Positions 8,799 through 21,508 of a stretch of 64,000 nt of DNA are shown piece after piece. This DNA is from Enterobacter dykesii. Its GTDB lineage: Bacteria > Pseudomonadota > Gammaproteobacteria > Enterobacterales > Enterobacteriaceae. The position numbers and the translations under genes were made by a program. The notes beneath the pieces are model-generated. The model saw only the letters and a program-made list of their open reading frames with translations, had not been told where the DNA came from and did no database searches. The first letter of the stretch is position 1. Every line of letters starts with the position of its first letter. The stretch lies in the NCBI RefSeq assembly GCF_008364625.2, contig NZ_CP126604.1:496001-560000 (forward strand). The letters run 5' to 3'.

Positions 8799-11507
<2,709 letters not shown>

Positions 11508-11647
11508 CGGCAGCGCCGCCGGGCAGCTAGCTTTCCTCCCAAATTCAACAACCTGTGATCTCCGTCGGCGCATTCGCTTGACGACAAATTGAGCGCATGT
11601 TAACAGAATGTTTTGCCTTTATTTGGCCCGTCAGATAAGGAACATTC

Positions 11648-14032
11648 ATGTTACGGTACAGTCTCTTAACCGCCGGGCTGATGCTCGGCGCCTCTGCCTT
11701 TGCCGCCCCGGCAGGCGATCTCCCCCTGATGCCCTGGCCTGCGAAGGTTGAACGCCCGACGACCCAGGGCGCGCTGGTGCTCAGCAACAACGTATCCATT
11801 AGCGTCAGCGGGGACGATCTCGGTGACGCCGTCAACCGCCTGCGCCAGCGCATTGCCCTGCAAACCGGCTGGACGCTGCAGCCGCAGGCTGAAAAGCCAG
11901 ACAAACCGACTATCCGCATTGCCATCGCTAAAAAGGTAAAACCGCAGCCGCTGCCGGACAGCGATGAAAGCTATAGGCTCACGGTAGACGCCAACGGCGT
12001 CGATATCTCCGCTAACACCCGCTTCGGCGCGCTGCGCGCCATGGAAACGCTGCTCCAGCTGATGCAGAACGGCGCGGAAAACACCTCGCTGCCGTGGGTC
12101 ACCATTGAAGATTCGCCGCGCTTCCCGTGGCGTGGGCTGCTGCTCGACTCGGCGCGTCACTTTATCCCGCTGTCGGATATCAAACGTCAGATCGACGGCA
12201 TGGCCGCGGCGAAGCTCAACGTCCTGCACTGGCACCTGACCGACGACCAGGGCTGGCGTTTCAGCTCGAAGCGCTATCCTAAGCTGACGCAGCTTGCCAG
12301 CGACGGGCTGTTCTACACGCCTGAACAGATGCGTGAGGTGGTGCGCTACGCCGCCGAGCGCGGTATCCGCGTGGTGCCGGAGATCGACATGCCGGGCCAC
12401 GCCTCGGCGATTGCCGTAGCCTATCCGGAGCTGATGAGCGCCCCGGGGCCATACGCAATGGAGCGCCACTGGGGCGTGCTGAAGCCGGTGCTGGATCCCA
12501 CAAAAGAGGCAACCTACGCCTTTGCTGACGCGATGGTTAGCGAACTGGCGGCGATCTTCCCCGATCCGTATCTGCATATCGGCGGTGACGAGGTGGATGA
12601 CACCCAGTGGAAAGCGAACCCGGCCATTCAACAGTTTATGCGCGACAACAGGCTGGCGGACAGCCACGCGCTGCAGGCGTACTTCAACCGTAAACTGGAG
12701 ACGATCCTTGAGAAGCATCACCGGCAGATGGTCGGCTGGGACGAGATCTACCATCCCGACCTGCCGAAAAGCATTCTGATCCAGTCCTGGCAGGGCCAGG
12801 ACGCGCTGGGGCAGGTGGCGCAGAACGGCTACAAGGGCATTCTCTCCACCGGTTTCTATCTCGACCAGCCCCAGTCCACCGCCTATCACTACCGCAACGA
12901 AATTGTCCCGCAGGGTCTGAACGGCGTGGATGTGATTGCAGACACCGACAGCGTCCAGAGCTGGGCCTTTTCCATGCCGCGCCTGAAGGGCAAGCCGGTG
13001 GAGGGGAGCTTCACGCTGGTGAAAGGGGACGCAGGCTGGCGCGGATTTATTGATTTTGCCGGGAAATCGCGCCGCGCGGTGCAGGATATTGAATGGCGTG
13101 ACGACAACCAGGTGACCTTCACCGTCGACACCTGGATGGGCGAGACGCGCCCGGTGGTCTCCGTCGATAACGACAAGCTCACCGGCTATTTCCTGGTGGG
13201 GAATACGCGTTACCCAATCAGCGGCACGCGTCTGGACGCGGTGCCGAAAGGCATTCCGCCCGTCGTGCCGGACGTGGCGAATCAGGCCAACCTGCTCGGC
13301 GGTGAAGCCGCGCTGTGGGCGGAAAACGTGGTGGCGCCGGTGCTGGATATCCGCCTGTGGCCGCGCACCTTTGCGGTGGCGGAGCGGCTGTGGTCCGCGC
13401 AGGACGTCAACGATGTCGACAACATGTACACCCGCCTGCAGGCGATGGACAGCTGGTCGACGGTGTCGGTCGGGCTGCAGCAGCATACCCAGCAGCAGGT
13501 GCAGTTCACGCGCCTTGCCGGTAATGCCGACACGCTGCCGCTGCAGATCCTCGCGCAGGCGGTAGAGCCCGCGCAGTATTACACCCGCCAGCACCTGAAG
13601 TTCCAGGCCGGAAACTACCATCAGTTCGAACCGCTCAACCGCTTCGCCGATGCGCTGAACGCCGAAAGCGCCACCGTGCGCCAGATGAACAAATGGGCGG
13701 ACCGCCTGGTGAGCGATGCGGAAGACGCGGAAAGCGCCGACGCGCTGCGCCACGTTTTCAATCGGTGGCAGAACAACACCAGCGACGCGCTGGCGCTAAG
13801 CGAAAACAGCTATCAGCTGAAGGGGATGAAGCCAGTGATTCAGGAGGTGGATAAGCTGGCCTCCATTGGCCTGAGGCTGACGGATCTGGTGGCGCGCCAG
13901 GGCACGCTGGATGATAAAGAGATAGCCTCGATTCAGAGCGAGCTGGATAACGCGGCGAAGGTTCAGGACGAGGTGGTGATTGCGGCGGTCTATCCGCTGG
14001 AGACGCTGCTCAGGGCGACGAGGAATCAGTAG
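11648..14032 (+). CDS. Exported GH20 beta-N-acetylhexosaminidase
   Basis: Glycoside hydrolase family 20 enzyme that removes terminal N-acetylhexosamine from chitooligosaccharides or glycoconjugates. A signal peptide of about 20 residues ends in SAFAAPA, so it is periplasmic or exported. A GH20b-like N-terminal domain (residues about 25-150) precedes the catalytic barrel. The paired catalytic residues are D314-E315 in HIGGDEVDD, and WHLTDDQGWR and EIDMPGHA are further GH20 signatures. At 794 residues it is much longer than simple GH20 enzymes, with extra sequence inserted between about 430 and 530. No sugar transporter is adjacent, so its natural substrate is not shown by context. Confidence 0.9.
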   Translation: MLRYSLLTAGLMLGASAFAAPAGDLPLMPWPAKVERPTTQGALVLSNNVSISVSGDDLGDAVNRLRQRIALQTGWTLQPQAEKPDKPTIRIAIAKKVKPQPLPDSDESYRLTVDANGVDISANTRFGALRAMETLLQLMQNGAENTSLPWVTIEDSPRFPWRGLLLDSARHFIPLSDIKRQIDGMAAAKLNVLHWHLTDDQGWRFSSKRYPKLTQLASDGLFYTPEQMREVVRYAAERGIRVVPEIDMPGHASAIAVAYPELMSAPGPYAMERHWGVLKPVLDPTKEATYAFADAMVSELAAIFPDPYLHIGGDEVDDTQWKANPAIQQFMRDNRLADSHALQAYFNRKLETILEKHHRQMVGWDEIYHPDLPKSILIQSWQGQDALGQVAQNGYKGILSTGFYLDQPQSTAYHYRNEIVPQGLNGVDVIADTDSVQSWAFSMPRLKGKPVEGSFTLVKGDAGWRGFIDFAGKSRRAVQDIEWRDDNQVTFTVDTWMGETRPVVSVDNDKLTGYFLVGNTRYPISGTRLDAVPKGIPPVVPDVANQANLLGGEAALWAENVVAPVLDIRLWPRTFAVAERLWSAQDVNDVDNMYTRLQAMDSWSTVSVGLQQHTQQQVQFTRLAGNADTLPLQILAQAVEPAQYYTRQHLKFQAGNYHQFEPLNRFADALNAESATVRQMNKWADRLVSDAEDAESADALRHVFNRWQNNTSDALALSENSYQLKGMKPVIQEVDKLASIGLRLTDLVARQGTLDDKEIASIQSELDNAAKVQDEVVIAAVYPLETLLRATRNQ

Positions 14033-14040
14033 CAAGCAAC

Positions 14041-14069
14041 AAAAAAGGCAGCCCGGGCTGCCTTTTTTA
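14041..14069. terminator. Bidirectional terminator between GH20 gene and ridA
   Basis: AAAAAAGGCAGCCC and its mirror image ending in TTTTTT form a perfect stem flanked by A and T runs. It fits termination of both convergent genes. Confidence 0.93.
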
Positions 14070-14082
14070 TCGCCAAAGCGAA

Positions 14083-14469
14083 TTAGCGACGTACCGCAAT
14101 CGCTTCGATTTCAATTTTCACGTCTTTTGGCAGACGGGCCACTTCCACGCAGGAGCGCGCCGGGAAGGTGGCGTTGTGCTCGGTGAAGAACGCTTCGTAA
14201 GTGGCGTTAACGGTCGCGAAATCGTTCAGATCCTTCACGAAAACGGTGGTTTTCACGATATCGCCCACTTTCAGACCGGCAGATTCAACGATAGCCTGCA
14301 CGTTTTCCAGCGACTGACGCGCCTGTGCCGCGACGTCTTCCGGCACCGCGCCGGTTTTTGGGTTCACCGGGATCTGACCGGAAGTGATGATCATGCTACC
14401 CAGATCAACGCCCTGAACGTAAGGGCCGATAGCCGCTGGTGCATTTTCCGTCGCGAGTACTTTGCTCAT
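14083..14469 (-). CDS. ridA: Reactive intermediate/imine deaminase RidA
   Basis: Small trimeric cytosolic enzyme that hydrolyses the enamine/imine products of PLP-dependent dehydratases such as IlvA, protecting PLP enzymes from 2-aminoacrylate. Its 128 residues equal E. coli RidA (YjgF). The family pattern is clear: AIGPY at residues 13-17, SGQIP, the RidA signature around R105 (FPARSCVEVARLP) and the terminal IEAIAV. It lies just downstream of pyrI, as in E. coli. CTGGAG stands 6 nt before its ATG. Confidence 0.97.
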   Translation of the reverse strand: MSKVLATENAPAAIGPYVQGVDLGSMIITSGQIPVNPKTGAVPEDVAAQARQSLENVQAIVESAGLKVGDIVKTTVFVKDLNDFATVNATYEAFFTEHNATFPARSCVEVARLPKDVKIEIEAIAVRR

Positions 14470-14542
14470 GTTTTCTCCAGAATTACAGCGTTAAGAATGT
14501 TCCCGGCCATTATAACAGCCGGGATTTCATTACCAACCTCAA

Positions 14543-15004
14543 TTAGTTGGCCAGCACCACATAATGAGAAAACTCTTTTTCACAGTATTTGCATTTGAGC
14601 GCGATGTCATCGGCGCGTTTTTTCACTGCAAAACTGGAAGAAACCGGCTCAGCGTGACTGATGCAGTTGCTGTTCGGGCAGACCAGCACGCTTTCGATGC
14701 GATCCGGCAGGCTCGGGCGGGATTTACCGACAACTTCATACTCGTCGATGCGGTTGACGGTGGCGTCCGGCGCGTACAGCGACAGCTGGTTGACCTGCTC
14801 GTCGGTCAGGAAGGTGTTCTCGATTTTAATCAGGTCCTTGCGGCCCATCTCGCCCGACGGCAGGTTCAGGCCGATGGTGATGCGCTGGTCGGTTTCGGTC
14901 AGTTTGAACAGCGTCAGCAGCTTAAAGCCCACCTGCGCAGGGATGTGGTCAATCACGGTGCCGCGCTTGATGGCTTCAACCTGGAGTTTGTTATCGTGTG
15001 TCAT
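14543..15004 (-). CDS. pyrI: Aspartate carbamoyltransferase regulatory subunit PyrI
   Basis: Regulatory chain of ATCase that binds ATP, CTP and UTP and gives allosteric control of pyrimidine synthesis. It is 153 residues long, with the structural zinc ligands C109, C114, C138 and C141 at exactly the E. coli positions. It starts 12 nt after the pyrB stop, so it is co-transcribed with pyrB and subject to the pyrL attenuator. Confidence 0.98.
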   Translation of the reverse strand: MTHDNKLQVEAIKRGTVIDHIPAQVGFKLLTLFKLTETDQRITIGLNLPSGEMGRKDLIKIENTFLTDEQVNQLSLYAPDATVNRIDEYEVVGKSRPSLPDRIESVLVCPNSNCISHAEPVSSSFAVKKRADDIALKCKYCEKEFSHYVVLAN

Positions 15005-15016
15005 GGTCGTTTCCCC

Positions 15017-15949
15017 TTACAGTGCCAATTCGCGATTCAGAACCAGTGCCAGTAACGCCTGGCGGGCGAAGATGCCGTTTCCGGCCTGCTGGAAGTACCA
15101 GGCGTGCGGCGTCTTGTCCACGTCTGTGGTGATCTCATCGATGCGCGGAAGCGGGTGCAGCACCTTCATGTTGTCGCGCGCGCCCTCAAGGTCGCTGGCG
15201 CGCAGCACGAACTGCGCCTTCACGTTGGCGTACTCGGACGGATCCAGACGCTCTTTCTGCACGCGGGTCATGTACAGAATATCCACGTGGCTCATCACCT
15301 CTTCGATGCTGGCGTGCAGGCTCCACTGAATGCCTTTCTCATCCAGCATGTCGAGAATGTATTGTGGCATCGCCAGCGCGTCAGGCGCGATGAAGAAGAA
15401 GCGGTTGCCGTTAAATTTCGCCAGCGCCTGGGTCAGGGAGTGGACGGTGCGGCCATACTTCAGGTCGCCAACCATGGCGATGTTCAGGTTCTCGAGCTTG
15501 CCCTGCGTCTCCTGAATGGTGAACAGATCCAGCAGGGTCTGCGTCGGATGCTGGTTGGCACCGTCACCGGCGTTCAGCACCGGAATGCCGCCGGAGAACT
15601 CGGTCGCCAGGCGCGCCGCGCCCTCCTGCGGATGACGCATCACAATCGCGTCGACGTAGGTGCTGATTACTGAAATGGTATCCGCCAGGGTTTCGCCTTT
15701 TTTACCCAGCGACGTGTTGCTGCTGTCCGAGAAGCCCACCACGCTCGCGCCCAGGCGGTGCATGGAGGTCTCAAAGGAGAGACGGGTGCGGGTCGAGGCT
15801 TCAAAGAAGCAGCTCGCAATCACCTTGTGCTTCAGCAGCTCCGGTTGCGGATTGGCCTTCAGTTTTGCCGCGGTTTCCAGAACCAGTTCCAGCTCTTCGC
15901 GGCTGAGGTCGTTTATGGAAATGATGTGTTTTTGATAAAGCGGATTCAT
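15017..15949 (-). CDS. pyrB: Aspartate carbamoyltransferase catalytic subunit PyrB
   Basis: Catalytic chain that condenses aspartate with carbamoyl phosphate, the first committed step of pyrimidine synthesis. The 310 residues match the family. The carbamoyl-phosphate loop S52-T53-R54-T55-R56 and the HPTQ motif are present. AGGAG lies 6 nt before the ATG. The gene is first in pyrBI, downstream of the pyrL leader and its intrinsic terminator, which lie within 150 nt upstream. Confidence 0.98.
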   Translation of the reverse strand: MNPLYQKHIISINDLSREELELVLETAAKLKANPQPELLKHKVIASCFFEASTRTRLSFETSMHRLGASVVGFSDSSNTSLGKKGETLADTISVISTYVDAIVMRHPQEGAARLATEFSGGIPVLNAGDGANQHPTQTLLDLFTIQETQGKLENLNIAMVGDLKYGRTVHSLTQALAKFNGNRFFFIAPDALAMPQYILDMLDEKGIQWSLHASIEEVMSHVDILYMTRVQKERLDPSEYANVKAQFVLRASDLEGARDNMKVLHPLPRIDEITTDVDKTPHAWYFQQAGNGIFARQALLALVLNRELAL

Positions 15950-15970
15950 GTTTATCTCCTGACGCCGGGC

Positions 15971-15997
15971 AAAAAAAAGCCCCTCAAATGAGGGGCT
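15971..15997 (-). terminator. pyrBI attenuator terminator
   Basis: On the minus strand AGCCCCTC-ATTT-GAGGGGCT is followed by eight T residues. It overlaps the end of the pyrL frame, the arrangement of the UTP-sensitive attenuator of E. coli. When UTP is low the ribosome follows closely and prevents the hairpin. Confidence 0.93.
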
Positions 15998-16088
15998 CTG
16001 GGAATAGATTTAGCAACGGGAAGAAAAACGGCAGGCCAGCGTCTGATTTCAGACGCGGTAAGACGTTATGTCGTACACGCTTGACCAT
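15984..16088 (-). CDS. pyrL: PyrL leader peptide
   Basis: The 34-codon frame starts [18 protein letters not shown] and continues LPFFFPL, clearly the E. coli PyrL sequence (44 residues there) with a shorter, different C-terminus. Coupling of translation and transcription through this frame controls pyrBI. The minus-strand stem GCGTCTG-AAAT-CAGACGC at 16039-16056, inside the frame, corresponds to the RNA polymerase pause hairpin, and the UUU-rich FFF codons form the U-tract where low UTP slows polymerase. Confidence 0.92.
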   Translation of the reverse strand: MVKRVRHNVLPRLKSDAGLPFFFPLLNLFPEPLI

Positions 16089-16188
16089 GCTTCCTCCCGG
16101 CAAATTGTCGGGCATTATACGCAGCTCGCTTTTGGGATCAAGCGATTTAATGCACGCTTTACTCAATGCAAACGGTTCTTTATGAATA

Positions 16189-16677
16189 TTAATGCGTTCT
16201 GAGTAAATAATTAATTTGCTTATGCACCAGCGCGGTGCGCTTCACGACCCGGGGAGCGACCCAGACGATACTGCTGCCAGCCACCACGCCTAAAATTTCC
16301 GGTAGCTGGTGATAATCCAGAATACGCGCCACCGCGCGGCCATATCCGGCGACGGTGTGCACAAGGATAAACTCGCTATTGTGCTCGACGCTGACCACCA
16401 TTTCGGACACGGTACGCGCGGCGTCGGGGGCAGGGCGCAGCTGGGGATTCAGCGAATAAATCTTTAGCCCTTTGGCATTTCGAATTTTTATGACGCCGAG
16501 CAATTTAAGCAGACGTGAAACGGTGGACTGGCTGATGGTCTCAAAACCACGCTCCTGCAAATCCCGGCGGATCTCCTCCTGAGAGAGATAGCTCTTTTCT
16601 GCGATCAGGCGCTGGCAGACCGTCAGCTGTAGTTGCTCTTTGGGAGAGTACTCTTCGTAATCCATCATAGTTCCCAT
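16189..16677 (-). CDS. ArgR-family arginine repressor of the arginine deiminase cluster
   Basis: Hexameric arginine-responsive regulator with an N-terminal winged helix (about residues 10-75, including the ISQSTVSRLLKLLGV recognition helix) and a C-terminal arginine-binding/oligomerisation domain with SEMVVSVEHNSEFILVHT and the GVVAGSSIVWVAP end region. The start was placed at MGTMMDYEEY, where AGGA lies 7 nt upstream, giving 162 residues; the open frame runs another 48 codons upstream through a REP element. It is the last gene behind arcACB and the transporter, the same position as the ArgR homologue of the Salmonella ADI cluster. It is probably a pathway-specific second ArgR; the housekeeping argR lies elsewhere in enterobacteria. 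Confidence 0.88.
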   Translation of the reverse strand: MGTMMDYEEYSPKEQLQLTVCQRLIAEKSYLSQEEIRRDLQERGFETISQSTVSRLLKLLGVIKIRNAKGLKIYSLNPQLRPAPDAARTVSEMVVSVEHNSEFILVHTVAGYGRAVARILDYHQLPEILGVVAGSSIVWVAPRVVKRTALVHKQINYLLRTH

Positions 16678-16715
16678 ATCAGTTCCTGTAATAACCGGTG
16701 GCACGGCACCGATCC

Positions 16716-16744
16716 GTAGGCCGGATAAGCGCAGCGCCATCCGG
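16716..16744. repeat. REP element between transporter and ArgR gene
   Basis: GTAGGCCGGATAAGCGCAGC followed by GCCATCCGGC is a typical enterobacterial REP sequence. It fills the 71-nt gap between the two genes. Confidence 0.85.
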
Positions 16745-16748
16745 CAAA

Positions 16749-18152
16749 TCACAACAAGGCACCCAGACTTAACGCCACCATAATCACCACCGTTAAAATG
16801 CCCAGCAGCGGCGCCACCCATTTCAGATAACGCACGTAGGGCACGCGGGCGATAGCCAGCCCGCCCATCACGACGGCAGAAGTGGGCGTGAGGAGGTTAA
16901 CGATGCCGGAGGCCGACTGGTAAGCCGTCACCACCAGGTCGCGGTTGACGTTAGCGAAATCGGCAAGCGGCGCCATGATCGGCATCGTCAGAACGGCCAG
17001 GCCGGATGAAGAAGGCACAAGAAACGACAGCACGACCTCCAGCCAGTACATCACGTTGATAAACGCTACCGTGGACAACCCGCTGACCAGCCCTTCCGCG
17101 CTGTGCAAAATGGTGTGGGTAATCATCCCCTTATCCATGATGACTACGATACCGCGCGCGATGCCGATAATCAGCGCGACGCCCAGCAAATCTCGCGCGC
17201 CGTTGATAAACGTCGACGTCAGCTCCTCTTCGCTCATGCGGGCAATCAGGCCGACGATAATCGCGCTGGCGAGAAACACCGCGGAGATCTCCGCCATCCA
17301 CCAGCCCAGCACCGCCACGCCGTAGATCATCACCGCGAAGGCGAGGGCAAAAATCACCAGGATGATTTTGCGCACCGGGGTGAATTCCAGCGACTGTTCG
17401 CCCTTGTCGCCGAGGAAATGGGCGCGGTTCTCTTCCTGTTTGTCTGCGACGATCGACAGCGACGGATCCTGGCGCACCTTACGGGCGTAGCGCATCACCC
17501 ACGCCACGCAGATGACCCAGCCGATGACCAGCAGCGCCACGCGCAGGGCGATGCCGTTAGTGAAAGGGATCCCGGCAGCGTTGGCGGCGATCACCGTGGC
17601 AAACGGGTTAATGGTAGAGCCGAGCGTGCCGATCCCCGCCCCGAGCAGCACGGTAGAGGCGGCGACAACCGGATCGAACCGGGCGGCCAGCATCACCGGC
17701 ACCAGCAGGGTGTAGAACGGCAGCGACTCTTCGGCCATGCCGTAAATCGTGCCGCCCGCGGCAAACAGCGCCATCAGGATCGGGATCATCCACTCCTCGC
17801 GCCCGCGCAGCCGGGTGGTAACGCGCTCGATCCCGGCGTCAATCGCCCCGGTTTTGGTGACGATCCCGAGAAAACCGCCGATGATCAGGATAAACAGCGC
17901 GACGTCGATCGCCCCGGCCTGGCCGGAGACCGGATCGTACAGCCCGGCGATGGGCGCCATCAGGACGGAAACCAGCCCCTGCGGATGTGCCGCCACGTGC
18001 GCGTACGTTCCGGCAATCGGGACTTCTTTACCGAGGGTTTCGTTCATCGCCATCTGGTACTGACCGGCGGGGACGACCCAGCTCAGCGCCGCCACAACGG
18101 CAATCAGGAAAAAGAGAATGGTGTAAGCGGAGGGAAACTTAAACTTGCCCAT
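16749..18152 (-). CDS. YfcC-family transporter, probable arginine/ornithine antiporter of the ADI pathway
   Basis: Integral inner-membrane protein of 467 residues with about 12 hydrophobic segments and the YfcC/DcuC-superfamily pattern FPSAYTILFFLI at the N-terminus. Motifs such as PSSSGLAVLTMPIMAPLAD (near residue 375) are typical of this carrier group. It lies 47 nt after arcB in the same direction and AAGGAG precedes its ATG. The position inside the arcACB cluster suggests exchange of arginine for ornithine, the role of ArcD in other ADI operons; the protein is not an ArcD of the APC family, so the substrate is inferred from context. Confidence 0.85.
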   Translation of the reverse strand: MGKFKFPSAYTILFFLIAVVAALSWVVPAGQYQMAMNETLGKEVPIAGTYAHVAAHPQGLVSVLMAPIAGLYDPVSGQAGAIDVALFILIIGGFLGIVTKTGAIDAGIERVTTRLRGREEWMIPILMALFAAGGTIYGMAEESLPFYTLLVPVMLAARFDPVVAASTVLLGAGIGTLGSTINPFATVIAANAAGIPFTNGIALRVALLVIGWVICVAWVMRYARKVRQDPSLSIVADKQEENRAHFLGDKGEQSLEFTPVRKIILVIFALAFAVMIYGVAVLGWWMAEISAVFLASAIIVGLIARMSEEELTSTFINGARDLLGVALIIGIARGIVVIMDKGMITHTILHSAEGLVSGLSTVAFINVMYWLEVVLSFLVPSSSGLAVLTMPIMAPLADFANVNRDLVVTAYQSASGIVNLLTPTSAVVMGGLAIARVPYVRYLKWVAPLLGILTVVIMVALSLGALL

Positions 18153-18199
18153 GATGTTCTCCTTAAACCCGGCGCACCCCGCGGCGCGCCGGGCGGTGA

Positions 18200-19204
18200 T
18201 TAGTCGCCGAGTGTCGCCACCATGACCGCTTTAATGGTGTGCATGCGGTTCTCTGCTTCGTCGAAAACGATGGAGTTCGGTGATTCGAAGACCTCTTCCG
18301 TCACCTCCAGCCCCTTCAGGCCGTACGCCATCTCTATCTCGCGGCCCACTTTGGTGTGCTCGTTGTGGAACGCCGGCAGGCAGTGCATGAACTTGACGTT
18401 CGGGTTGCCGGTGGCCTTCATGACGTCTGCATTAATCTGATACGGCTTCATCAGGCTGACGCGCTCGGCCCAGGCTTCCTTCGGCTCGCCCATGGAGACC
18501 CACACGTCGGTGTAGAGGAAATCGGTCCCCTGCACGCCTTCTTCCACGTCGTCGGTGAGCGTGATACGCGCGCCCGTCTCTTTGGCGATGGCGCGGCACT
18601 GTTCAACCAGCCCGGCTTCCGGCCAGAAGGATTTCGGCGCGACGAGGCGGATATCCATCCCCATCTTGGCCGCGCCGACCATCAGCGAGTTGCCCATGTT
18701 GTTGCGCGCGTCGCCGAGATAGGCAAAGCTCAGCTCCGGCAGGGTTTTGCCCGGCGCGTGCTCCAGCATGGTCATCAGGTCGGCGAGGATTTGCGTGGGG
18801 TGGAACTCGTCGGTCAGGCCGTTCCACACCGGCACGCCCGCGTACTCGCCCAGCTCTTCGACGATGGCCTGGCCGTAGCCGCGGTATTCGATGCCGTCAT
18901 ACATGCGGCCCAGCACGCGGGCGGTGTCCTTCATCGACTCTTTATGGCCGATCTGCGAGCCGCTTGGGCCGAGGTAGGTGACCTGCGCGCCTTGGTCGAA
19001 CGCGCCCACTTCAAAGGCGCAGCGGGTGCGGGTGGAGGTTTTTTCAAAAATCAGGGCGATGTTTTTCCCGACCAGGGTTTGCTTTTCGCGCCCGGCTTTT
19101 TTAGCCGCCTTCAGCTCGATGGCGAGGTCGATCAGGTACTGGATCTCCGCCGGGGTGTAGTCCAGCAGTTTCAGGAAGTTGCGGTTTTTCAGGTTGATGG
19201 TCAT
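18200..19204 (-). CDS. arcB: Catabolic ornithine carbamoyltransferase (ArcB)
   Basis: In the arginine deiminase pathway this enzyme works in reverse of biosynthesis, splitting citrulline with phosphate into ornithine and carbamoyl phosphate. It is 334 residues long with the carbamoyl-phosphate motif STRTR (about residues 56-60), the FHPTQ motif and the ornithine-side loop HCLPAFH. It sits between arcC (24 nt away) and the transporter. A second OTC at 29714 is clearly related but differs at many positions and carries biosynthetic ARG boxes. The catabolic role is assigned from the operon. Confidence 0.93.
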   Translation of the reverse strand: MTINLKNRNFLKLLDYTPAEIQYLIDLAIELKAAKKAGREKQTLVGKNIALIFEKTSTRTRCAFEVGAFDQGAQVTYLGPSGSQIGHKESMKDTARVLGRMYDGIEYRGYGQAIVEELGEYAGVPVWNGLTDEFHPTQILADLMTMLEHAPGKTLPELSFAYLGDARNNMGNSLMVGAAKMGMDIRLVAPKSFWPEAGLVEQCRAIAKETGARITLTDDVEEGVQGTDFLYTDVWVSMGEPKEAWAERVSLMKPYQINADVMKATGNPNVKFMHCLPAFHNEHTKVGREIEMAYGLKGLEVTEEVFESPNSIVFDEAENRMHTIKAVMVATLGD

Positions 19205-19228
19205 GGGTAAATCCTTTTTAAATTTGAA

Positions 19229-20140
19229 TTAGTTACGAATCAACGTGCCTTTCTCGCCCGCGAGGATCTCCGCGCCGTCGGCCAGCGCGCCGATCCCGGC
19301 CATGCCGTTGCAGGCTTCAACAAACTCGCGGCAGGCGGCCACTTTCGGCCCCATCGAGCCGGCGTCGAACTGCATGCCTCTGAGCAGCTCCGGCGTCACC
19401 TGCGCCAGCGGGCGCTGGGTCGATTTGCCCCAGTCGAGATACACCGCGTCGGCATCGGTCAGGATCAGCAGGGCGTCGGCCTCTATCTGGCGCGCCAGCA
19501 GGGCGGCGGAGAGGTCTTTGTCGATCACCGCCTCAATGCCGCGATAGCCATTGGCATTCTCAACCACCGGCACGCCGCCGCCGCCGTTGCAGATCACCAG
19601 GTGGTCGCGCTGGATCAGCGCCGTGATGGCGTCGCTCTCGACGATGCGCTTCGGCTGCGGTGACGGCACCACGCGGCGGAAGTAGCTGCCGTCGGCCTTA
19701 AACACCCAGCCTTTTTCCGCGGCCAGCGCTTTTGCCTGGGCTTCGCTGTAGACCGGGCCGATGTATTTGGTGGGGTTGCTGAAGGCCGGGTCGGCGACGT
19801 CCACTTCTACCTGCGTGAGCAGGACGCTCACCTCGCGCTGCGGAAGATTGTTTTTCAGCGCCTGCTGGAGCATGTAGCCGATCATTCCCTGGCTTTCGGC
19901 ACCGAGAACGTCCAGCGGGTAGGGCGTGACTTTGTCATAGGCGCTGTTCTGCAGCGCCAGCAGCCCGACCTGCGGCCCGTTGCCGTGCACCAGCACCACA
20001 CGCCACTGTTCTGTTAATCCGGCGATGGTGCGCGCGGCCTGCTCGATGTTCTGGCGCTGGATCTCCGCTTCCAGTGGCTCGCCGCGCTTGAGCAGCGCGT
20101 TGCCGCCGAGGGCCACAACCAGAGTGGGTTTTCGTTCCAT
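19229..20140 (-). CDS. arcC: Carbamate kinase ArcC
   Basis: Makes ATP from carbamoyl phosphate and ADP, the energy-yielding step of arginine fermentation. At 303 residues it is normal for the family. The N-terminal ALGGNALL loop, the HGNGPQVG motif (about residues 52-59) and the CNGGGGVPV stretch (about 185) identify the amino-acid-kinase fold of carbamate kinases. It follows arcA by 10 nt and precedes arcB, so the three enzymes are translated from one message. AAAGGAG is 5-6 nt before the ATG. Confidence 0.96.
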   Translation of the reverse strand: MERKPTLVVALGGNALLKRGEPLEAEIQRQNIEQAARTIAGLTEQWRVVLVHGNGPQVGLLALQNSAYDKVTPYPLDVLGAESQGMIGYMLQQALKNNLPQREVSVLLTQVEVDVADPAFSNPTKYIGPVYSEAQAKALAAEKGWVFKADGSYFRRVVPSPQPKRIVESDAITALIQRDHLVICNGGGGVPVVENANGYRGIEAVIDKDLSAALLARQIEADALLILTDADAVYLDWGKSTQRPLAQVTPELLRGMQFDAGSMGPKVAACREFVEACNGMAGIGALADGAEILAGEKGTLIRN

Positions 20141-20150
20141 GATGGCTCCT

Positions 20151-21371
20151 TTAAATTCCGTCGCGTTCCAGCGGGCAGCTCATGCAGCGCGCGCCGCCGC
20201 GCCCGCGTCCGAGTTCGTCGCCAGGAATGGGCAGCACGGTGATGCCTGCTTTGTCGTACTTCTCGTTGGTCCAGACGTTGCGCTCGTAGCCAATCACCAC
20301 GCCGGGGCGGATGGTCAGCACGTTGTTGGCGTCGTTCCACTGCTCGCGTTCGGCTTCAAAGGCGTCGCCGCCGGTGGTGATCAGGCGCACCTGGCTAATG
20401 CCGAGCGCTTTCTCGATAGCGTGCAGCAGGTCGGTCTCCTGGGTGCGAAGCAGGCCGCCGCGTCCGTCCGGGGTGAGCGTCCAGCACTGGGCGTCCTTGC
20501 GCACCACTTCCGGGTAGACGGAGAAAGTGTCCACGTCGATGTGGGTCATGACGGTGTCGAGGTGCATGCAGGAGCGGTGTTTTGGCAGCTCAACGGCGAT
20601 CACGCGCTCGGCCTGACAGTGCTTAAACAGGCTGTTGGCGAGAAACTCCACGCCCTGCGGCGTCGTGCGCTCGGACATGCCGATCAGTACCGCGCCGCGG
20701 CCAATGACTAATACATCACCGCCTTCTAAGGTGGCGTGGTCGTAATTAATATTTTCGTCGCCGAAATACTTAATAAAATCGCCGTCGGCAAACGCCGGGT
20801 GCCAGCGATATATTGCCCTCAGGTTATTGGTTTCACGCTGACGGGCCGGTTTCGCCATTGGGTTAATAGAGACGCCGTTATAAATCCAGCACGAGGTATC
20901 GCGGGTAAATAAATGGTTTGGCAGCGGCTTCATAATAAAATCATTCGCCGTGTGGGTATCCACCACCATATTTTTAATGGCCGCCGGAATTTCGCCGTAG
21001 GTTAATCCGCCGCTTAACCTGCGCGCCAGTTCGCGGTGCGGCATATCCGCCAGCCAGCCGCGCACGTCGCCGGCAAAGGTGGGGCCGAGGCGGTAGTCAG
21101 AGATTTGGGTATCCAGAAGCCAGGCTTTCGCTTCTGCAATATCAAGGGTTTGTGTCAGAAGGTCGGTCAACAGCAGGACTTCCACACCCTGCTCGCGTAG
21201 CGTGTTGGCGAAGATGTCATGCTCCTCACCTGCCCGCTCAACCGAGAGCACGTCATCGAAAAGCAGCTCCTGACAGTTTGATGGCGTTAAACGTTTCAGA
21301 CTTAAATTTGGGCGGTGCAGCATAACGCTACGCAATTGACCAATTTCAGAACCGACGTAATGCTTTTCCAT
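20151..21371 (-). CDS. arcA: Arginine deiminase ArcA
   Basis: Hydrolyses arginine to citrulline and ammonia, the first step of the ADI pathway, which gives ATP and acid resistance in low oxygen. The 406 residues fit the family. Nucleophilic cysteine C396 lies in GGARCMSC at the C-terminus; the active-site segments FTRDTSCWI and [10 protein letters not shown] are present. It is the first gene of the arc operon. A good CRP-type site lies 122 nt upstream. The upstream intergenic space (675 nt) is unusually long and AT-rich for this genome. Confidence 0.97.
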   Translation of the reverse strand: MEKHYVGSEIGQLRSVMLHRPNLSLKRLTPSNCQELLFDDVLSVERAGEEHDIFANTLREQGVEVLLLTDLLTQTLDIAEAKAWLLDTQISDYRLGPTFAGDVRGWLADMPHRELARRLSGGLTYGEIPAAIKNMVVDTHTANDFIMKPLPNHLFTRDTSCWIYNGVSINPMAKPARQRETNNLRAIYRWHPAFADGDFIKYFGDENINYDHATLEGGDVLVIGRGAVLIGMSERTTPQGVEFLANSLFKHCQAERVIAVELPKHRSCMHLDTVMTHIDVDTFSVYPEVVRKDAQCWTLTPDGRGGLLRTQETDLLHAIEKALGISQVRLITTGGDAFEAEREQWNDANNVLTIRPGVVIGYERNVWTNEKYDKAGITVLPIPGDELGRGRGGARCMSCPLERDGI

Positions 21372-21492
21372 AATTATTCCTTTAACTGTTTTTCAGAATA
21401 AAAAGGGCATGCGCCATGTGATGTGTTTAATTTCATGGCGGCTAAGCTCAATTGATTTCGTGATTCATACTAGGCAGTTAAATAATCCGTAT

Positions 21493-21508
21493 TGTGATAT
21501 TGCTCACG
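21493..21508 (-). promoter_or_regulatory. CRP/FNR-type site upstream of arcA
   Basis: TGTGA-TATTGC-TCACG matches the CRP consensus TGTGA-N6-TCACA at nine of ten fixed positions. It is 122 nt before the arcA start, suggesting cAMP-CRP control. The rest of 21372-22046 is AT-rich, without frames I can support; it carries this site, the 18-bp palindrome listed next, and the divergent promoters of arcA and tabA. Confidence 0.6.
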